From assembly GCA_013178375.1 (NCBI GenBank), contig JABLXQ010000006.1:1-64000 (forward strand): a stretch of DNA of 64,000 bases, in the 5' to 3' direction. The stretch comes from Gammaproteobacteria bacterium (GTDB lineage: Bacteria > Pseudomonadota > Gammaproteobacteria > Pseudomonadales > Ketobacteraceae). Made by a program: the position numbers and the translations under genes. The notes under the pieces were generated by a model, which saw only the letters and a list, made by a program, of their open reading frames with translations, made no database searches and had not been told where the DNA came from. How positions within the stretch are numbered: the stretch's first letter is position 1; the number at the start of each line of letters is the position of its first letter. Positions 53,701 through 61,055 of the stretch are shown here, piece by piece.

Positions 53701-54464
53701 AGCTGAATGTGGAGAACCTGCCGATGTTGCCGCTGCTGGGGGGTACCTACAGCGCAGCCATAACGCCGGACAGCCTGTTCGCCACCGGTGCCCGGGCCTA
53801 TTTCGCCACTCTCACCCAGCAGGTGTCGCTGTACAGCTTCTGGTGCGACGATGACTGGAACCAGTACGTGGTGGATACCTATCCCGGATGCCAGAACGTG
53901 GTTGCCAAATCCTACGAGGATCTCAACGCCGACGAGCAGATGGACCCGGTAGCGGCGACAGCGCTGGGCGAGCTGGTTTCAACGCCGGCAGACTTCAACA
54001 GCGGCACGGTCGGTGGTACCGGCATGTGGCTGGGCGATGGTGAGGATGTGGTGAGCGGTGCCGGCGGCAGCGAATACCATCCCTACTACATCAATGGCTA
54101 CCTGATCAGTGACGATGGCAATGCCAGCGGTGCCAATCCGGTGCTGCGCATCGTCAAGCATTATCAGAACAGCATGAACTACTGGGCCGAGAAAGTGGTG
54201 ATCGCGGAAGTGCCGTTTACGGCCACCATCGTGAATGGCGTCAATGTGATCCAGTGGGATACCCCGGCCCTGGTGGTGCAGCTGGGCCATCTGGATGACG
54301 AACAGGCGCACCCGTTCCTGTTCGAGGAGTCTGCACTCGACAGCCAGCCCCTGGTGCGTCGCGGCGAGCGCCAGATCAGCGGTACCGTGGAGCATGAGCT
54401 GCTGTACAACCTCACCGCGAAGGACCAGATCCTGAACGCCTTCGAGTTTGTCCCCGGGCCCTGA
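47733..54464 (+). CDS. Giant lipoprotein with two thrombospondin type 3 calcium-repeat arrays
   Basis: This 2243-residue protein begins with a lipoprotein signal (LLGAC, Cys29) and a Gly/Asp linker. Residues about 50-360 are an unrecognised globular part. The first array (about 365-1125) consists of DxDxDG repeats with DNCP...C spacing, the hallmark of thrombospondin type 3 repeats that bind calcium. A beta-rich domain (opening IVGFWLAAITAATES) follows to about 1620. A second, shorter array (about 1629-1760) and a related beta domain (opening MQGVYLASITAT) follow. The chain is very acidic. It probably sits on the cell surface with calcium-dependent rigidity. GGAG precedes the ATG; a strong terminator follows. 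Confidence 0.9.
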   Translation: MEHRASSGRVMRQLLSALLVSFTALLGACDSGGSGGGGSGGDDDGGGGGGGGALSLSGAGVDGPLANAIVTLYQIDTAVADYKGDVLGTGTTDERAQIEGIDKPAEADAPYLLEFTADADSRDLTACSDDDVSGTIDVIAECLAPVVGTLRTVVTADMLTSDRPVYATLLTTMATDLAIAANGIGGSTDDLLTELGNAAAQVKSTVGFGLDSTTDIFTTSPILDENTDTVAEQEQVAAYRSAVQALASVIDQMANALGGTDPVAMLTAMTEDLADGTIDGEVDGTPQAIYDGDADVATATLQLLDQDPSSLPVPNDPQGRTVGDMAAILVGEIESTGNDGVETEIDENTEVEMQPAQKDPDLDDDGTPNESDAFPQDNGETTDTDKDGIGNNADNDDDGDGVADANDAFPLNSSETTDTDTDGTGNNADTDDDADGVMDGDDDFPLDESKSNASDVDSDGWPTEQDGNDNDDTIPGTAFVDSDGDGVGNTTDSDDDNDGVADGSDAFPTNGAEQSDLDNDGFGDKSDDDVDGDGRNNHSNGNGVANTAVTAAADADKFPQDSGEWSDTDKDGIGNNTDTDDDNDGLSDEDEADAGSNPLARDTDGDGALDGVDAFPLNPFASFDSDNDSIPARPANLAADDPQLAGLTFDNCPSTPNPDQQDADADGFGNGCDKDDDNDEVLDGDDAFPLNEDESADADSDGTGNNSDEDDDNDGVNDAFDAFPTNANEAVDTDNDGIGNNTDTDDDGDGVADANDDFPLDDTRSDKTDADNDGWPAEQDADDNNNSVPGTTFVDTDQDGVGNATDTDDDNDGVPDANDDLPLDASDSVDTDSDSTGNKTDTDDDGDTVADVDDKFPLDANESIDTDLDGIGNNADPDDDNDGVTDANDSNATNPDVDSDGVFDGSDNCPAIANQDQRNADQDANGGDACDSDDDNDSVADGSDNCPLVSNGDQLNTDADSMGNVCDGDDDGDGVGDAADAFPLNANETADSDNDTVGNNGDNCPQVANTDQANNGDDDLGNVCDSDDDNDGVSDTTEATNGTNPLLADTDSDTVNDGSDNCGLISNTDQLNSDNDATGNVCDADDDNDTVADANDNCPLVSNGNQADGNDNGVGDACEAAPANIVGFWLAAITAATESETGTVPGGGNLADICHTNVGSKKAGIAFVKQNGNNIQLAFGGDGDGGDGDSGTLDGLGNVQFGNTDDGWNQYGQSGFQFSVRESFSFTGTLDDLENPAAMNGVTITETVTVYSGENQTGTVTATCAYTFSGGLSRMPQVAASALLDGAGTDLGLGFTDSWRFNVQDTGMEIFEFGYTTISTDGSADYGWTGSDWALDDRTTWMLSATGWNEFADAPVVDGTPAQTAVLARGTTGNYGSRWEVAGYASAITGLPMRELAGEEWEEGLADPAADFAGANARGVGVSVTALMDEYEILCDLNMSKSELLLCENWILQGFPVSGNDQDLTTDNLADALSDVLHANGSVPTTPIGGVPVGRIYNGNSETHVFAWLTGSNVSGSVSTGGIVEFYTHTAPNNFSQKIEGVAADWNITDPSGTGALVLRFTLPDTIHADEFFADFEMHRNVVLAAVALSDASPYLRAGHFTPIDTVQQHTGFNGVALNELITGFNYQKPDSDSDGISDDMDNCPSVANADQLDENGNGRGDVCEGGSGGDSDNDGVLDANDNCPMVPNADQTDTDMDGFGDACDSGGGATLADADSDGVIDSQDAFPNNAGEQRDTDGDGTGDNSDTCPYTANATCANPGVNMQGVYLASITATGLEWDESTQQCVAITNGGRAHILKFRQLGNQLVMSGEDENGSWEDYGTIASNGQFQIQNVVDSFLLSGTFVAGSVFDVSYTDNADGCAQSGTGTFSPGTDIAENSVGDVGLAWFEGDSFTDGASGTEVLEFEYGIISSLALEQQFQYDLDTSTWVDTSSFAGLEYFITDVGVETVQDRYRISGYVDAGQTAIAQPAASDGLTLSSLTSMHVDLRELNVENLPMLPLLGGTYSAAITPDSLFATGARAYFATLTQQVSLYSFWCDDDWNQYVVDTYPGCQNVVAKSYEDLNADEQMDPVAATALGELVSTPADFNSGTVGGTGMWLGDGEDVVSGAGGSEYHPYYINGYLISDDGNASGANPVLRIVKHYQNSMNYWAEKVVIAEVPFTATIVNGVNVIQWDTPALVVQLGHLDDEQAHPFLFEESALDSQPLVRRGERQISGTVEHELLYNLTAKDQILNAFEFVPGP
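48825..51107 (+). repeat. Thrombospondin type 3 repeat array, first block
   Basis: In-frame DNA repeats encode dozens of DxDxDGxxD units, many in the form DTDxDGxGNNxDxDDDxDGVxD, interspersed with DNCPxVxNxDQ units near the 3' end. The DNA is strongly periodic and GC-rich, so recombination and length variation are likely. Confidence 0.9.
52617..53010 (+). repeat. Thrombospondin type 3 repeat array, second block
   Basis: A shorter array of the same repeat type encodes DNCPSVANADQ, DNCPMVPNADQ and several DxDxDG loops. It introduces the second copy of the beta-rich domain. Confidence 0.88.
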
Positions 54465-54489
54465 GTTTTTCCGGGGAATCACCTGCTAC

Positions 54490-54519
54490 GAAGCCGCCTG
54501 CAAGGGCGGCTTCTTTTTT
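54490..54519 (+). terminator. Intrinsic terminator after the giant lipoprotein
   Basis: Perfect arms GAAGCCGCC (54490-54498) and GGCGGCTTC (54505-54513) with a six-base loop are followed directly by six T. It begins 26 bases after the stop codon, a textbook Rho-independent terminator. Confidence 0.92.
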
Positions 54520-54635
54520 GTGGCCCCGCTTCCGCCCATCTGTACCGATACGCCTGCACCGACACACCCGCACAGACACGCCCGCCTGACTGGGATAAAA
54601 TCCCCGCAACTGTTCCCGCGAGCGAACCCGGCCCC

Positions 54636-55265
54636 ATGCTGCATCACCAATCCCAACTGGTCTGCCACGAATGCGACGCGCTGTTGCAGGTCGCGCATGC
54701 CGATCCGGGCCAGAAACTGGTGTGCCCCCGCTGTGGCTGCACCTTGTACAAGCCGCGCCGCGACTCCATCAACCGTGGCCTCGCCCTCAGTCTCACCGCG
54801 CTGATCCTGTTCGTGCCTGCCAACTTCCTGCCGATCATGACCTTCAACATGCTGGGCCTGAACAACGCCGACACCATGGTCAAGGGCGCCACCCAGCTGT
54901 TCCGGCAGGGTTACTGGTGGATGGCGGCGCTGGTGTTTTTCTGCAGCATTCTGGCGCCGCTGCTGGAATTCGTCCTGATCACCGGCATCTGCCTGCTGGT
55001 GAAACTGAACCGCTACAACGCACCGCTGGTGTTCATGCTGAAAATCCAGAGTCACGTCAACCGCTGGGGCATGCTGGAGGTGTTCATGCTGGGCATCCTG
55101 GTGGCCTACATCAAGATGATCGACCTGGGGGAAATCCAGCTTGGCCTGGGCATGGCCTGTTTCACCGGCCTGCTGGCCGTCACCACGCTGAACGCGATTC
55201 TGTTCGATACCCATCCGATCTGGGAAAAAGTGGGGCAGGCCCGTGCGCGCCTATCCGACCGCTAG
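54636..55265 (+). CDS. pqiA1: Paraquat-inducible protein A domain protein (first half)
   Basis: This 209-residue protein has a zinc ribbon (Cys10, Cys13, Cys30, Cys33) followed by four membrane helices of the PqiA family. In E. coli PqiA and LetA two such units are fused into one chain of about 420 residues; here they are encoded by two overlapping genes of 209 and 228 residues. The protein would sit in the inner membrane and feed lipids into the MCE tunnel encoded downstream. It overlaps the second unit by 23 bp. Confidence 0.93.
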   Translation: MLHHQSQLVCHECDALLQVAHADPGQKLVCPRCGCTLYKPRRDSINRGLALSLTALILFVPANFLPIMTFNMLGLNNADTMVKGATQLFRQGYWWMAALVFFCSILAPLLEFVLITGICLLVKLNRYNAPLVFMLKIQSHVNRWGMLEVFMLGILVAYIKMIDLGEIQLGLGMACFTGLLAVTTLNAILFDTHPIWEKVGQARARLSDR

Positions 55266-55929
55266 ATCCCGCCACCTGGTGTTGTGCCGCGACTGCCACC
55301 TGGTAGTGAAGCTGGCACCGCATCTGCAGCAGGGCCAGTCCTGCTGCCCCCGCTGCGGCAGCGTGTTGCACGCGCGCATGCCCAACAGCATCGTCCGCAC
55401 CTGGGCGCTGGTGATTACAGCGTGGATTTTCATCCTGCCGGCGAACCTGTATCCGGTGATGACGGTGATCTATTTCGGCGAAGGCGAGCCCGACACCATC
55501 CTGTCCGGCGTGGTGCATCTGGCGCAGGCGGGCATGATTCCGATTGCCATACTGGTGTTTGTCGCCAGCATCGTGGTGCCGGTGCTGAAACTGGTGGGCA
55601 TCATGGTGTTGCTGCTCACGGTGCAGCTGAAATGGCAGCTCAACAAGCGCCAGTGCATGGTGCTGTACCGCATCATCGAAGTGATCGGCGCCTGGTCCAT
55701 GCTCGACCTGTTCATGATTTCCATTCTGGTGACGCTGGTGGATCTGGGCGCGGTCGCCACCATCACCGCCGGCACCGGCGCCACCGCCTTCGCCACCGTG
55801 GTAGTGCTCACCATGTTCGCCGCCATGAGTTTCGATCCCCGCCTGATCTGGGATCTGGAAGACGGCCTGCCGGAGCAGCCGGCGCCGCATACCCTACAGG
55901 ATTCACCACAGGAACCACCCCATGTCTGA
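55243..55929 (+). CDS. pqiA2: Paraquat-inducible protein A domain protein (second half)
   Basis: This 228-residue protein starts with GTG inside the end of pqiA1. It has its own zinc ribbon (Cys15, Cys18 and CCPRC near 34-38) and four membrane helices with the PqiA signature ANLYPVM. A Pro/Gln-rich tail ends the chain. It overlaps the MCE gene by 8 bp, so the three genes are tightly coupled. It should form the inner-membrane complex together with PqiA1. Split pairs like this are, from memory, common in Pseudomonas-type bacteria. Confidence 0.92.
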   Translation: MRAYPTARSRHLVLCRDCHLVVKLAPHLQQGQSCCPRCGSVLHARMPNSIVRTWALVITAWIFILPANLYPVMTVIYFGEGEPDTILSGVVHLAQAGMIPIAILVFVASIVVPVLKLVGIMVLLLTVQLKWQLNKRQCMVLYRIIEVIGAWSMLDLFMISILVTLVDLGAVATITAGTGATAFATVVVLTMFAAMSFDPRLIWDLEDGLPEQPAPHTLQDSPQEPPHV

Positions 55930-58216
55930 CGAACCGTTGCAGGAAGCGCTGGTCAAGCCTTCGAAAAGCCTGTCGATCATCTGGCTGCTGCCGTTGATTG
56001 CCGCTGCCATCGGCGCCTGGCTGCTGATCAAGTCCGTGAAGGAAGCGCCGGTGGAAATCACCATCAATTTCCCCAGCGGCACCGGCATCGAAGTGGGCAA
56101 GACCAAGGTCATCCACGAAGGCATCACCGCCGGCGTGGTGAGCGATGTGCGCCTCGACCAGAGCGACATGACCGGCGTCGTCGCTACCCTCGACATGGAC
56201 CGCCGCGTCGAACCGCTGCTGCGTACCACCACGCAATTCTGGCTGGTGAAACCCGAGATCAGCCTGAGCGGCGTCACCGGGCTGGAAACCATCGTCACCG
56301 GCAATTACATCGGCGTGAAGATCGGCCTGGACGGCGAACCCACCCGCCATTTCGACGCGCTGGAAAAGCCGCCGGTGCTGGACTCCACGGTACCGGGCCT
56401 GCACCTGAAACTGCTGGCGAAGGATCTGGGTTCGATCTATACCGGCGCGCCGGTGATGTTCAAGAAAATCGTGGTGGGCGACGTGCAGGAATACGAACTG
56501 GATGCCGCCAATGACCGCGTTGTCATCGGCGTGCATATCCGCCCGCCCTACGACCAGCTGGTGACGGAAAAAACCCGGTTCTGGAACGCCAGCGGTTTCC
56601 GCGTGAAAGCGGGGCTGGACGGCGTCGACATGCGGATGGATTCGCTGCTGTCGCTGGTGAAGGGCGGCATCACCTTCGACGTCACCGACACCAGTGCGGA
56701 AGCGCCTGCCAAAAACGGCGCCGAATTCCGCCTGTTTCCCGACTACGGTAGCGCCCAGCGCGGCGTGCGCGCCACCATCCGCTTTGCTTCCGCCGAAAAG
56801 CCAGCGGAGAAAGGCACCAAGATCATGTACAAGGGATTCGAGGCGGGCGAAGTGAAATCCCTCAAGCTCAGCGACGATCACAAGACCATCGAAGCCACCG
56901 TGAGCCTGCCGCCGGAAATGGAGGAGCACCTCAACACCGGCGCGCGCTTCTGGGTGGTGAAACCGCAGATCTCGCTGTCCGGCGTGTCCGGCCTCGACAC
57001 CCTGCTCAAGGGCAACTACATCGAAATGGACATTGGCGAAGGTTCTCCCACCCGGGTGTTCGACGCCCTGAAAAAACCGCCGCTGCCGGACGACAGCAAA
57101 CCGGGCCTGCGCCTGCGCCTGCGCACCGATGAACTGGGTTCCCTGAGCCGGGGTTCGCCGGTGCTGTACCGCAAGATCCAGGTTGGCAGCGTGCAGGGTT
57201 TCAGTCTGGCGGCGAAAAACGACGGCGTGCTGGTGGACCTGCTGATCGAGCCGGAATATATCGGCCTGGTGAACAGCAACTCCCGCTTCTGGAACGCCAG
57301 CGGCGTCAGTCTGTCGGGCAACCTGAGCAAGGTCACACTGCGCACCGAATCCGTCGCCAGCATCCTGCAGGGCGGCGTCGCCTTCTACAATCCGCCGCCG
57401 GGCAGCGGCGTGCCCGCCAGAAAGGGCGCGATCTTTCCGTTGTATCCGGATTACGAGGCGGCGCAGGAACAGGGCACGCTGATCGACATTTTCATGGCCA
57501 GCGCCGACGGCATCGAAACCGGCACCGCCATCCGCTTCCAGGGCATCCAGGTGGGCACCATCAAGAGCGTCAAACTGAAACCGGATCTCAGCGGCGTGAT
57601 CATGCAGGCCCTGCTGCACGTGCAGCCGGACCGCTTCGCCCGCGACGGCTCGGTGTTCTGGCTGGTGCAGCCCAAGCTCAGCATCAGCGGCGCCTCGAAT
57701 CTGGATACGCTGGTGAAAGGCCGCTATTTCGAAGTGATTCCCGGCACCGGCCCAGCGAAAAAGCAGTTCCTCGGCCAGCTGGAAGCACCGGTGAAAACCG
57801 GCGAGCGCGGCGGACTCAACCTGATTCTCACCACGCCCCGGCTTGGTTCCATCAAGGAAGGATTGGCGGTGTATTACCGCGAGGTGCCGGTAGGCAAGGT
57901 CACCGGCTACCGCCTGGGGGACACCGCCGACCACATTCTGGTGTTCATCAACATCGAGCCGCGCTTCACGGCGCTGGTGCGCAAGGGCAGCCGCTTCTGG
58001 AACGCCAGCGGCGTCAGCATCGATGTGGGCCTGTTCAAGGGCGCGAAGATCAAGACCGACTCGCTGGAATCCATCCTCGCGGGCGGCATCGCTTTCGCTA
58101 CGCCGGACGATGCCCTGGCGCTGCCCCAGGCCCAGCCCGGCGAGGTATTCAGCATGAGTGCCGAGATGAAAGAGGAGTGGCTGGCATGGAAGCCGCGCAT
58201 ACCGTTGCCGAAATGA
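55922..58216 (+). CDS. pqiB: MCE-domain lipid-transport protein (PqiB/LetB-like, six MCE domains)
   Basis: This 764-residue protein has one N-terminal membrane anchor (about residues 18-38) and six tandem MCE domains. Each has a strand pair and a G-x-V loop: GITAGVVSDV, KIVVGDVQEY, GFEAGEVKSL, KIQVGSVQGF, GIQVGTIKSV and EVPVGKVTGY. E. coli PqiB has three such domains and LetB (YebT) seven, so this is intermediate. Stacked hexameric rings would form a periplasm-spanning tunnel for phospholipids. No pqiC lipoprotein gene follows, which is more like letAB than pqiABC. Confidence 0.93.
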   Translation: MSDEPLQEALVKPSKSLSIIWLLPLIAAAIGAWLLIKSVKEAPVEITINFPSGTGIEVGKTKVIHEGITAGVVSDVRLDQSDMTGVVATLDMDRRVEPLLRTTTQFWLVKPEISLSGVTGLETIVTGNYIGVKIGLDGEPTRHFDALEKPPVLDSTVPGLHLKLLAKDLGSIYTGAPVMFKKIVVGDVQEYELDAANDRVVIGVHIRPPYDQLVTEKTRFWNASGFRVKAGLDGVDMRMDSLLSLVKGGITFDVTDTSAEAPAKNGAEFRLFPDYGSAQRGVRATIRFASAEKPAEKGTKIMYKGFEAGEVKSLKLSDDHKTIEATVSLPPEMEEHLNTGARFWVVKPQISLSGVSGLDTLLKGNYIEMDIGEGSPTRVFDALKKPPLPDDSKPGLRLRLRTDELGSLSRGSPVLYRKIQVGSVQGFSLAAKNDGVLVDLLIEPEYIGLVNSNSRFWNASGVSLSGNLSKVTLRTESVASILQGGVAFYNPPPGSGVPARKGAIFPLYPDYEAAQEQGTLIDIFMASADGIETGTAIRFQGIQVGTIKSVKLKPDLSGVIMQALLHVQPDRFARDGSVFWLVQPKLSISGASNLDTLVKGRYFEVIPGTGPAKKQFLGQLEAPVKTGERGGLNLILTTPRLGSIKEGLAVYYREVPVGKVTGYRLGDTADHILVFINIEPRFTALVRKGSRFWNASGVSIDVGLFKGAKIKTDSLESILAGGIAFATPDDALALPQAQPGEVFSMSAEMKEEWLAWKPRIPLPK

Positions 58217-58322
58217 TGACCGCTCCGTCGGCCTGAACGGCCAAACCCGCTTTTTTCCGGCGGTTTACCTGCGACAGGGCAATCGTTATTCTACGGGTCC
58301 CTTCTAGTACCGAGACCGAACA

Positions 58323-59081
58323 ATGTTTGAGTGGATTGCAGATCCTAGCGCCTGGGTTGCCCTGGCTACCCTGACCGCACTGGAAATCGTGCTGGGCATC
58401 GACAACATCATCTTCATTTCCATCCTGGTAAGCCGGCTGCCGGAACACCAGCGTCAGAAAGCCCGCGTCATGGGCCTGGGCCTGGCCATGTTCACCCGGA
58501 TCGCCCTGCTGATGTCCCTGGCCTGGGTGATGAGCCTCACCGAGCCGCTGTTTACCATCGACATCATCGAGCGCGGCTTCTCCGGCCGTGATTTCATCCT
58601 GTTCGGTGGCGGCTTCTTCCTGCTGTGGAAGAGCACGGTGGAAATCTTCAATTCACTGGAAGGCGAGGAAGAGGCACAGAAGCAGGCCGGCAAGGCCAAC
58701 GCGTTTTTCATCATCCTGGTGCAGATCGCCATCATCGACATCGTGTTCTCGCTGGATTCCGTCATCACCGCCGTGGGTCTGTCCCAGCATGTGCCGATCA
58801 TGGTGATCGCCATCATGATCGCGGTGTTCATGATGATGTTCGCCGCCAAGACCATCGGCGATTTCGTCGATCGCCACCCCTCGCTGAAAATGCTGGCGCT
58901 CAGTTTCCTGATCCTGGTGGGCTTCACCCTGATGGCGGAAGGCTTTGGCGTGCACATTCCCAAGGCTTATATCTATGTCGCGATGGGCTTCTCGCTGGGC
59001 GTGGAGGCAATCAACATCCGCATGCGCTCCAAGCGGGGCCAGCCGGTGAAACTGCATAACCAGATGCCGGAAGACGTATGA
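58323..59081 (+). CDS. TerC-family membrane protein
   Basis: This 252-residue protein has seven membrane helices and the TerC signatures EIVLGIDNIIFI near residue 22 and IVFSLDSVITA near 140, whose acidic residues are thought to bind metal. Related proteins export manganese or assist metal loading of exported enzymes. I see no yybP-ykoY manganese riboswitch upstream. It overlaps the acyl-CoA synthetase by 4 bp (ATGA), an unexpected partnership between a metal transporter and a lipid enzyme. Confidence 0.93.
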   Translation: MFEWIADPSAWVALATLTALEIVLGIDNIIFISILVSRLPEHQRQKARVMGLGLAMFTRIALLMSLAWVMSLTEPLFTIDIIERGFSGRDFILFGGGFFLLWKSTVEIFNSLEGEEEAQKQAGKANAFFIILVQIAIIDIVFSLDSVITAVGLSQHVPIMVIAIMIAVFMMMFAAKTIGDFVDRHPSLKMLALSFLILVGFTLMAEGFGVHIPKAYIYVAMGFSLGVEAINIRMRSKRGQPVKLHNQMPEDV

Positions 59082-60913
59082 CCCACTCCTTCGACCGCGT
59101 TTCCGTTGCCGGAATCCTGAGTGGCGCCCTGGACTTCATTCCGGACGCGCCCCAGGTTGCCCGCGGGATGCTGAACATGCTGCGGTCCAGTCCCGACCGC
59201 GCATGGTCCATCGGCCTGCTGCTGGAGGAACAGGCCCGGCGCCATCCGCAGCGGCCGGCGCTGCGCTTCGGTGAACGCGAGTGGAATTACGGTGCCTTCA
59301 ACGCCTGGGTGAACCGGGTGGCGGCGCTGTTCGAGAAGCAGGGCGTGCGCAGCGGCGACGTGGTGGGCCTGCTGATGGAGAACCGCCCGGAAATGCTGGT
59401 GTGCGTGGCGGCGGCGGTGAAGCTGGGCGCGGTGGCCGGCATGCTCAACTTCAACCAGCGTGATGCGGTGCTGGCCCACAGCATCGGCCTGATCAAACCC
59501 AAGCTGATGGTGACCTCGGCCGAGAGTGTGGCGGCGCTGGAGACGACTCAGTACAGCCCGCTGCAGAGCACCGACATCTGGCACTACTGGTTGCCCAATC
59601 CTGGTTCTGACAACAAGGATCTGGAACGGCCCGCCGGCTATCTGGATCTGAAGCAGGAAATCCGCTCGCTGCCGGACCGCAATCCCGCCAGTACTGCCAA
59701 AGTGTTGATGAAGCAACCCTGTTTCTACATTTTCACTTCGGGCACCACCGGCATGCCCAAGGCATCGGTGATGACCCATTACCGCTGGCTGCTGGGCATG
59801 TCCGGCCTGGGCATGATGGCGCTGCGCCTGCATGCGGATGATGTGCTGTACACGCCGCTGCCGCTGTACCACAACAACGCACTCACCGTGAGCTGGGCCG
59901 CCGTGTTGGGCAGCGGAGCCTGCCTGGCGCTGACGCGCAAATTCAGCGCCTCGGCATTCTGGAAAGAAGTCCGCCAGCACAATGCCACCGCGTTCTGCTA
60001 CATCGGCGAACTGTGCCGCTATCTGCTGAACCAGCCGCCGTCGCAGGATGACCGCCGGCACCGGGTGCGCGTGATCATTGGCAATGGTCTGCGGCCGGAA
60101 ATCTGGCAGGAATTCAAACAGCGCTTCGGTATTCCCCGCATCGCCGAATTCTACGGCGCCAGCGAATGCAACCTGGGCTTCGTCAACGCCTTCAACCTGG
60201 ACGGCACCGCCGGCTTCTGCCCGCTGCCGTTCGCCATCGTCGCCTGCGATCCGGAAACCGAACTGCCGGTGCGTGACAGCCGCGGCTTTCTGCAGCGGGT
60301 GCCGGCCGGTGGCGTCGGCCTGCTGATCACGGAAATCAGCAAGCGGGCGCCATACGATGGCTACACCGACGACAAGGCCAGCGAGAAAAAACTGCTGCAC
60401 AATGTTTTCGCCCAGGGTGACAGCTGGTTCAATACCGGTGATCTGGTGCGCGACCAGGGTTTCCGCCACATCCAGTTCGTGGACCGGCTGGGCGACACCT
60501 TCCGCTGGAAAGGCGAGAACGTGGCCACCACCGAAGTGGAAGCCGCGCTCAACCAGTTCGAGCAGGTGGAACAGGCGGTGGTGTATGGCGTGCAGGTGCC
60601 CAACGCCGATGGCCGTGCCGGCATGGCGGCGCTGACACTGCGTGTGCCTCTGACGGAATTCGATCTGCAGGCACTGGCGGATACCCTGGCGCGGCAGCTG
60701 CCGGTCTACGCCATTCCCCTGTTCCTGCGGATGCGCGAGGAGCACGAAATCACCGGCACCTTCAAGAACCGCAAGGTGGAATTGAAGAGTGAGGGTTTCG
60801 ATCCGGCAGTGGTGAGCGATCCGCTGTTTTATTTCGCCGGCAAAGATGCCGGTTACCGGCCGCTGGATGCTGGCGTGCTGGGGCAGATCAGGGATGGCAG
60901 CCTGCGGTTGTGA
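59078..60913 (+). CDS. Long-chain acyl-CoA synthetase (FATP/FadD6 type)
   Basis: This 611-residue protein belongs to the fatty-acid transport protein-like acyl-CoA synthetases. The AMP-binding motif FTSGTTGMPKASV lies near residues 219-231, the adenylate motif GDSWFNTGDLVRDQGF near 447, and RxGDTFRWKGENV follows. It activates long- or very-long-chain fatty acids with ATP and CoA. The start ATG overlaps the terC stop, so they share a transcript. A large hairpin element begins 22 bp after its stop. Confidence 0.93.
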   Translation: MTHSFDRVSVAGILSGALDFIPDAPQVARGMLNMLRSSPDRAWSIGLLLEEQARRHPQRPALRFGEREWNYGAFNAWVNRVAALFEKQGVRSGDVVGLLMENRPEMLVCVAAAVKLGAVAGMLNFNQRDAVLAHSIGLIKPKLMVTSAESVAALETTQYSPLQSTDIWHYWLPNPGSDNKDLERPAGYLDLKQEIRSLPDRNPASTAKVLMKQPCFYIFTSGTTGMPKASVMTHYRWLLGMSGLGMMALRLHADDVLYTPLPLYHNNALTVSWAAVLGSGACLALTRKFSASAFWKEVRQHNATAFCYIGELCRYLLNQPPSQDDRRHRVRVIIGNGLRPEIWQEFKQRFGIPRIAEFYGASECNLGFVNAFNLDGTAGFCPLPFAIVACDPETELPVRDSRGFLQRVPAGGVGLLITEISKRAPYDGYTDDKASEKKLLHNVFAQGDSWFNTGDLVRDQGFRHIQFVDRLGDTFRWKGENVATTEVEAALNQFEQVEQAVVYGVQVPNADGRAGMAALTLRVPLTEFDLQALADTLARQLPVYAIPLFLRMREEHEITGTFKNRKVELKSEGFDPAVVSDPLFYFAGKDAGYRPLDAGVLGQIRDGSLRL

Positions 60914-60935
60914 AACAGAATTTGGCGCGATACGC

Positions 60936-61053
60936 GATAAAAGCCCCGCCGGAAGTTTGAAACTGGACGCTCTGCGGCAGGGATGCCGCGGAGCAGCCCT
61001 CAGGGATGGGTTTACGGCGTGTCCAGCTTCAAACTTCCGGCGGGGCTTTTATC
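60936..61053. repeat. 33-bp inverted repeat enclosing CAGGGATG motifs (bidirectional terminator candidate)
   Basis: The segments 60936-60968 and 61021-61053 are inverted repeats with one mismatch. The enclosed 52 bases contain a second hairpin (GCTCTGCGGCA with TGCCGCGGAGC) and two copies of CAGGGATG. A T-run flanks the stem on each strand. It sits between the convergent acyl-CoA synthetase and trkH genes. The CAGGGATG core resembles an intergenic repeat I remember as frequent in marine gammaproteobacteria, here captured inside a terminator-like stem. Confidence 0.8.
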
Positions 61054-61055
61054 AA

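Noticed and set aside
58217-58322. yybP-ykoY manganese riboswitch before terC
   Set aside because: The 106-bp gap lacks the conserved riboswitch core as I know it.
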